Positions 59,600 through 64,000 of a stretch of DNA of 64,000 nt are shown piece by piece. Source of the stretch: Chara braunii (taxonomy: Eukaryota; Streptophyta; Charophyceae; Charales; Characeae); contig BFEA01000453.1 of NCBI GenBank assembly GCA_003427395.1, positions 777,334 to 841,333 of the forward strand, written 5' to 3'. The translations under genes were made by a program, and so were the position numbers. The notes beneath the pieces were generated by a model. It searched no databases and was not told the DNA's origin. It saw only the letters and a list, made by a program, of their open reading frames with translations. Positions within the stretch are counted from its first letter, which is position 1, and every line of letters starts with the position of its first letter.

Positions 59600-60130
59600 G
59601 CGGAATGGCAAAATTGAAAAATGCATCGAATTGCCCCCACGATTTATTTTGAGGTTGAAATGTAATTTTTAAAAAATATATATTTTTTCTAGAAAAATTA
59701 CGACGAAATTTGCATACCCTCCAATTTCCAAACTTATTGGAGTACTGAATTAGACAGGAAAAATCACTGAAGTCGGGGTACTTTTCCTGTTGGCCGACAC
59801 GTGATAAAGCAACAAAAAGTAGGAAAAATAAAATATAGGACGAATTGGCACAACATTTATTTGACGATCTTAAATATCCGTTTAAAATTTGTAAATATTT
59901 TTTGTGGAAACATCACGATCAAATCTACATAACCTTCAATTTGCAAAGTTATTGAGTCATTCTTTCAAGCGCAAAAAATTGCGAAAGGTGGGGTACTTTT
60001 CCTGTAGGTCAACATGTGTCAAACTAACAAAAATGAAAAATGCAACAAAACGGCGCGACATTTTCGATACTTTTCATGCAAAGATCACAACCTAATCTAC
60101 AAGATCTCAATTTTTTGGATTTTTTCTTCA
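59600..60130. repeat. AT-rich tandem repeat within LTR4
   Basis: Units of about 230-240 bases share TTTGCATACCCTCC/CTACATAACCTTC, GGGGTACTTTTCCTGT and CAACACGTG-like segments at about 59660-59820 and 59890-60040, with a partial third. Related sequence lies at 36930-37740. LTR1-3 lack it here, so it was inserted into LTR4. Confidence 0.6.
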
Positions 60131-60369
60131 ATTTTCCTGTGCGAGAACAATCGCCAAAGTTGGCGCTTGAAAATCCTTGGACCAAGACCGCCTGCACCTA
60201 CCTGACGCCGATCCCTCCTAAGAACCCGGTCCGTAAGCCCAGAAAAGTCGAATTTTGGTCGGCGGGGGTAGTAATGGTTTAACCGCACGTACCCACTGTG
60301 CTATAACATACAAGAAACACCCTCAATTGGACCACCATGCGATCGCATACGAAAAACTTTCGTACGTGG

Positions 60370-60480
60370 TTCAGTAGCTCGACGGAGATACACCCACCTA
60401 AGGGATGGTGACAACTCCCATGGGTGGAGGTAAGTTGTACCTCACGTGGTCCTATCCTGTCGTAGGGGTTTCGTGAGAGG
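60370..60480 (+). other. Structured leader and splice donor of LTR4
   Basis: CCCACC/GGGTGG encloses the GGTGACA hairpin. Donor GGAG/GTAAGT follows at about 60427-60436. Then CCTCACG (60440-60446) pairs with CGTGAGAGG (60472-60480). Compared with LTR1 both partners of one base pair changed together. Confidence 0.6.
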
Positions 60481-60949
60481 TATGGTTGGCGCACTTGACT
60501 GAAGCGGCAATGCTCTGTGACAAAGTCCTGCAAAATCTTGTGTGATGCGAACGGAAGGGTCCCCTTGCGGGACCGCTGCGCTCGACAACGCTCATATTTT
60601 TAATTCAACTCATTTTATCACGTTCAACGTGATCCAACGTGTTCCGGATTGGTTCGCCGAGGCCCGACGCATTGATTGGCGATGACGAGCGGGGAAAAGA
60701 GAGCTAGGACGGGGCTCGGGAGAAGGTCACGAACGTGGTCGAGGTGAGTTACTAGTGTTTTTTACGGGTTCAAAGCGTTTTTTATCTCGAGTGGTGCACG
60801 AAGGGTCGTGAGGATGGGCCAAGGAGGAAGGGATCGTGGTTGGACAACATTAAGATGGTCCACAAGCATACGAGATAATGCATCGACCTGCCTGACGATG
60901 AGCAACAAAAGTTCAGGCGAAAGTCGGTTGTGTTCGAAAACGTCACAGT

Positions 60950-63900
60950 CAACTAAGACGTGAATAAGAAGGGGATGAAGATGATCCAATGCAACCACTG
61001 CGGCCAAGAGTTCAGGGGACAATGTACAACACTGCACAACATTTCACCCAGTTGAACTACAACGGATTTGTTCCTAACTATGAGTTGTACGGGATAGCAC
61101 GACGTAGTACATACACTTTCAACAACAACTAGATGAATTAAGTTGCAGCATTCGTGTGGCATCGAGGAGTAGATGTATCGAGGGGAGTTACTGGGGGGGG
61201 GGGGGGGCAACTGCGAGAGACCATTAACAAAGACCTCAATTCTCAGACCATTTGTTAGACCATTTATAAAAAAACCCAAAGGTCATTTTAACCAAACTTG
61301 CCACCAATTCCTAGAGTGGAGATCACACTAATTACCTCGAAGAAAAAAAATTGAAAAAAAAAAATTAAAAACCCATAAAACAGCAAGGGAAAAGTATGTT
61401 TTCATGCACAATTCACTGTTTTCAGTTTTCAGGATTTTCATGATTTTTAAGGGCTAGGCTAATACAGTCAACTCCAAGACCCAAACAAACACCAAACTTG
61501 GCACACACAGACCTTGACCAAAAGCAAAACAAGGCAAAAAGAAAAAAAACAGAAAAAACTAAAAAAAAATGATATCCAATGCACTTTTAAGGGTTGAGGG
61601 GGCTAACCGGGGTTGTAAAGTGGCGGTCCCTGTTAATCACTTATGGCAACTGTGAGGTCTAAAGAGCGTATGCCAAACAAGGGGCCGGGCGATGATAGGG
61701 AGAACGTCATAGATCTAGAGGTGGGGGATGACGTCACCGGCGGGTTAGGAGGAGAGTGACGACAACTTCCAGGGGCGATCAGGGCCGAGCACATTCATGG
61801 GGGACAAGGGGGCAGGTGACGAGAAGAGGAAGGAGGTTGGAGGTGATGCAAGGACATCAACGAAAAAGAGGATGCGACAACAAAAAGTGCGTGAGGCGTA
61901 CTGATAGGAGTGCACCGTGCTGTTCAAGAAGTTCCTACGTTGGGTATATTCCAGTGGGATCTTGTTCAACGTGTTTCCTAACGACGCTTGGCGAAATGTT
62001 TAACAATGCCTCGTACATTGGTTTGGGGAGGTCTGCAAGTTATGACCACAACGAGATCGCTAGCGTAAGGACAATTGAGATGCATCGACATGAGTTGGCC
62101 AATGAGTTGAGGGAGGTTCGTGCACCCTTCAGTGTCTCAGTCATCACCATTCCAACCAATGAGAGGAAATCACACGGCAAAAGACCGATCGTGAATTTCC
62201 TTGTTGCAAGATCTTGAACGGTCGTCATATATCGGACGATCAACCGGAAAGATGCGTCGACCGACACGCAGCACATCCTTCACAGATGGATCACGATCTT
62301 CCAGTCTTGGGAGTATGGAGGACTGAAATTCATCAATGCGACATGCTCAGATTCAGCGTCATCGTACGTAGCTGCTGCTGGAGCGTTGGCCTCGATGAGG
62401 ATGCCCCCGGAGTTGAGGAGGATTACGTGGCTTCCTTGCTCTGTCCATGTCTGCAACAAATTGTTGATGAACATACGCATGGTGAGCGAGTGGTCCATGG
62501 ACTGTATTTCGAGCGCGAAAGCCCTTGCGCTATTTTTTAAACACACCAAACTACTTTTAGTTTCTATCGGTGTTGCTGCCCCTAGTTGAACCTCATTTTG
62601 TCGTGCGAGATGTGATTCATGTTCGTGTACGTGATGATGCAACACTTGTAGGCCATTCAGGATGCGCTGCACGACATGATGCTAGGGAGCACACAAAGTC
62701 TTAGGTCACCATCCCTTGGTTCACAAACGTGTGCAAGTTGGCACGTGGGCGGAACTTCAGATTAGGTGGGAGTCATGATGGCAAGAGGTTATTATGCTAA
62801 ATACAATGGTGGAGCCCGTCATGACGTTATTGCGGAGGATGGACCGTGGCGGTCGGTTTATGTCCTTTGTTGTGGAGTAGTGTCAGGATCTCGCCCGTCT
62901 CATGTGGGATGACCGTCTTCTTCTGGATACAGATTACACTTAGAGGGTTATGATGTGCGTGCAAGCCTGCACTCAGCACATGCGGCGATGTTCTTTTTGA
63001 ACCCTGAGCGATTATGATGGTTGGCTTGTGAGGCAAGCCAACGAGTACATCCTCTCCTAGTCTGGTGTCAGTGAGACTCCTCGAGATTATCTCGAGCCCA
63101 CACAAAATTCTGTGGATTTGCATTTTTGCGGGGGATTGTATGGGAGTTTTGGAGGACATGAGGGTGATGCACGCACAACGCGCTGCACTAGCGACACAAA
63201 GACCATTGAGTGTGCATTTGGGGTGATGTTCTCGAGCTTCAACATTGCACTCTTCGTGTGCTGCACATCTGGTATTGCGCCTCTCCTACGGAGAGGCACT
63301 GGCCAGTCCACGGGGACATTCACACCAAGAAGCACAACAACCTAACATTCGAGAAGTTGAAGCTCGTGGAGATCACTGCTAACACGCGCCTCATGAGCTA
63401 CAAGCATTCGAGCAGCGGCTACGTCCTCCCCTGGAAGCGGGACAAGACTATATTGGGTGCCACTGTATGTGTAGACTTGGAGTCTGTCTGTACAGGCACA
63501 CGGGAGGGGATGACGCAGGCAAAGATGATGAACACATTGTCATTATCTCCAAGGACCCCATCAACTTTGTCGGCCCTGCTAGTGTTGCGGTTGTGTCAGG
63601 TCGACATATTGCCACAGGTCGTCCGTACCTTAGGGATGATGGCTGTGGTGATGAGCAGTTCGACGGTGCGACGAACGATCTGTGTCTTCCCATCCCGATG
63701 GAGATCGACGAGGAGCAGTCGATGGATGGGCCAACAGGTAATAGGGAGAGAGACAAACGGTCCAAGATCAAGCGTGAGATGATAGGGGGGGCAAAAAAAC
63801 GACATGGGAGACTATGGACATGTCGGATCGACGTCCCGCAGGGCGTGCGCTGCTGCAAGGACAAATGTGGGCGGCGCACCAAGGCCACCGGCGAGCCGCT

Positions 63901-63955
63901 CCTCACCTACACCAGTCTTGCCACCCTTACCTTCGGTTCTGCTCGCCGCAACTGA
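60950..63955 (+). pseudogene. Decayed hAT-family transposase
   Basis: Fragments in three plus-strand frames follow the order of plant hAT transposases. A BED-type zinc-finger start (IQCNHCGQEFRG, about 60988-61025) is followed by an AT-rich, gene-free stretch (61310-61640) that may be an intron or insertion. Then come FLRWVYSSGILFNVFPND (about 61930-61985) and a DUF659-type region: RPIVNFLVARS (about 62190), then TVVIYRTINRKDASTDTQHI and CSDSASSYVAAAGAL...LPCSVHVCNKLL (62217-62480). The C-terminal dimerisation domain reads LRVLHIWYCASPTERHW and IHTKKHNNLTFEK (about 63238-63365). An acidic-basic tail runs to 63955. Frameshifts and stops abolish function. It would cut and paste DNA with 8-bp duplications. 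Its terminal repeats are not identified. Confidence 0.78.
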
Positions 63956-64000
63956 GCATCCATGCGGATTTGAAGGTTTTCATCAAGGGCGAGGTGAATC

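Larger units (their letters stand above)
55587..60587 (+). mobile_element. LTR4: old, AT-rich giant-family LTR
   Basis: The landmarks recur in order: GACCCTAAGACGC (about 56068), GATTGCGGGAGCTCTACCGG (56260), two hairpin arrays, GGAAGCGCTCCCGAAAATTC (about 58232), the TAACAG hairpin, GTCAAATCAAACCCC-like segment (about 58980), leader and CTCGACA end (60581-60587). A G-run (55572-55583) could be the polypurine tract, making the start approximate. No PBS follows. High AT content and poor similarity to LTR1 indicate great age. Confidence 0.7.

Overview
This is eukaryotic, probably streptophyte, intergenic DNA built almost entirely of nested and decayed transposable elements. No host gene is recognisable. 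The Ty3/gypsy proteins, the plant-type tRNA-Asp primer site, hAT and LINE relics and many microsatellites suggest a large charophyte or land-plant genome. The gag and ORF2 proteins resemble, from memory, those common in the Chara braunii draft; that is an inference, not a search result.

Layout. (1) 1-26321: one long Ty3/gypsy-type element. LTR1 (1-6584, cut by the window start) and LTR2 (20432-26321) flank a primer-binding site (6587-6604), gag (6942-8607), protease (8648-9679), RT/RNase H (9559-11573), integrase (11482-13299) and an extra gag-like ORF with a CCHC knuckle (13465-15952). A long 3' internal region carries a nested 0.6-kb repeat, a weak env-like relic and a polypurine tract. Only integrase is uninterrupted. 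(2) 26322-30945: two more copies of the 0.6-kb repeat, microsatellites and four U6 snRNA-like sequences. (3) 30946-36725: LTR3, a diverged relative of the giant LTR. (4) 36726-42596: AT-rich spacer, a tRNA-like/U6-like relic and a hairpin-rich inverted-repeat element (40534-41809). (5) 42597-46320: decayed LINE on the minus strand with a (TA)n tail, next to an LTR 3'-end fragment (46340-46866). (6) 47620-50760: decayed minus-strand chromovirus pol. (7) 51349-52365: fourth copy of the 0.6-kb repeat and another tRNA-like/U6-like relic. (8) 53408-54845: non-autonomous hAT with 8-bp target duplication, containing a 302-base gap. (9) About 55587-60587: LTR4, old and AT-rich. (10) 60950-63955: decayed hAT transposase.

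The most unusual signal is inside the giant LTRs. Each carries an array of 7-12 short inverted repeats whose stems all differ while the loop is constant. The loop sequence differs between LTR subfamilies (CCATAAGTTTGGG, CTATAAGTTTAGGT, ACAATGTGGCTTC) but is uniform within each LTR. A second array of larger hairpins surrounds a GGGAAGCGCTGCCGAAATTT core. The LTR 3' ends hold a duplicated promoter-like module and a folded leader with an AG/GTAAGT donor, where LTR1 and LTR4 show a compensatory base-pair change. A second candidate is a small unit with tRNA-type A and B boxes and a T-run terminator, shared by four dispersed repeats.
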